NCBI GenBank assembly: GCA_963693305.1 | Contig: OY855908.1 | Coordinates: 30,361,305-30,425,304 of the forward strand | Reading direction: 5' to 3' | Length of the DNA stretch: 64,000 nucleotides | Source: Meandrina meandrites | Taxonomy: Eukaryota; Cnidaria; Anthozoa; Scleractinia; Meandrinidae | Part shown: piece by piece, positions 63,608 to 64,000 of the stretch | How the letters are laid out: every line of letters begins with the position of its first letter | How positions within the stretch are numbered: the stretch's first letter is position 1 | Notes under the pieces: model-generated | The model's input: only the letters and a program-made list of their open reading frames with translations | Told to the model about the DNA's origin: nothing | Databases searched by the model: none | Made by a program: the position numbers and the translations under genes

Positions 63608-63687
63608 TAATAGCCCTTGGTAACATCTACTTCCCTTGCATAGTTATCGGCCGGGCAAAAATATCTCACTATTAGTAGGCACCGTCC
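62781..63687. mobile_element. TTAA-flanked MITE, 907 bp
   Basis: GGATGGTGCCTAC at the left and GTAGGCACCGTCC at the right are inverted copies with one mismatch, with TTAA directly outside (62777-62780, 63688-63691). The interior has CG-alternating words (GGCGCGCGCGC) like the 2409-3224 element. No transposase. Confidence 0.85.
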
Positions 63688-63691
63688 TTAA

Positions 63692-64000
63692 TTTGCTGCA
63701 GACTGTGGAGCCTGAACTGTTTGCTACAGAGCATAGAGCCCAGGTTTTTTTGGACCCAGAGTCCTGAACTCCTTTGGGATGCTAATCACTCACCCCAAAG
63801 AACTTCCAAACATACGACTCTTGATGGTTTAATTTGAAGCTGTCCAAAGTGTTAAAACAAAAGTTACTTGTGTATACTTGGAATTCTGCCCACTTCAAGG
63901 GCTTTTGTATTTGGAATTAGCAGATAAAGATTAGTGCGAGTGAAAGGGTCACATCAAAGTGTTGAAACTTCCTCAAAATCAAAGCAGATTTTATTTACGA
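63692..64000. other. Right edge, nothing recognised
   Basis: No exon, repeat or RNA gene visible in the last 309 bp. Confidence 0.5.

Overview
The window is animal nuclear DNA: AT-rich, with small exons split by GT-AG introns and many transposon remnants, foldback elements, minisatellites and SINEs. The protein-coding genes (a RING/TRAF-type zinc-finger protein, an intronless rhodopsin-class receptor, HAT1) together with the repeat types (a palindromic foldback beginning GGCCCCAG, tRNA-derived SINEs, TTAA-flanked MITEs, Merlin, a Penelope GIY-YIG remnant) suggest an anthozoan cnidarian, probably a stony coral. That assignment is inference; nothing in the window names the species.

Layout. 1-827: start of a RING/TRAF-type zinc-finger gene on the minus strand, running off the left edge, with a TCGT microsatellite in its intron. 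828-7200: no intact gene; two inverted-repeat elements, decayed coding remnants (NHL-like, unknown, Penelope GIY-YIG) and a retroposon tail. 7642-11103: an apparently intact Merlin (IS1016-like) transposon with a three-exon transposase. 11204-27854: a 23-exon plus-strand gene of unknown function (674 residues in my model), which contains a tandem array of duplicated 66-bp exons and several minisatellites and MITEs in its introns. 28080-29930: a large 48-bp-period minisatellite. 31089-32135: intronless class A GPCR on the minus strand. 35499-61460: the complete HAT1 gene (histone acetyltransferase type B catalytic subunit, 15 exons, 402 residues).

HAT1 intron 10 holds the most notable object. 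A 12,920-bp transposon (42133-55052) is bounded by 334-bp terminal inverted repeats that look identical by eye and by a 6-bp target duplication (CTGACC). It carries two convergent spliced genes: a 514-residue transposase with a helix-turn-helix and an IS3/retroviral-type D-D-E core, and an 873-residue ubiquitin-ligase-like protein with a CUE-like region and a full HECT domain that keeps its catalytic cysteine. The insertion starts 29 bp after a HAT1 exon. Its ends and transposase best fit the eukaryotic IS3-like (IS3EU) group as I recall it; this was not checked against a database.

All multi-exon models below were built by hand from reading frame, intron phase and splice-site agreement. Every junction listed preserves frame, but none is confirmed by transcripts.
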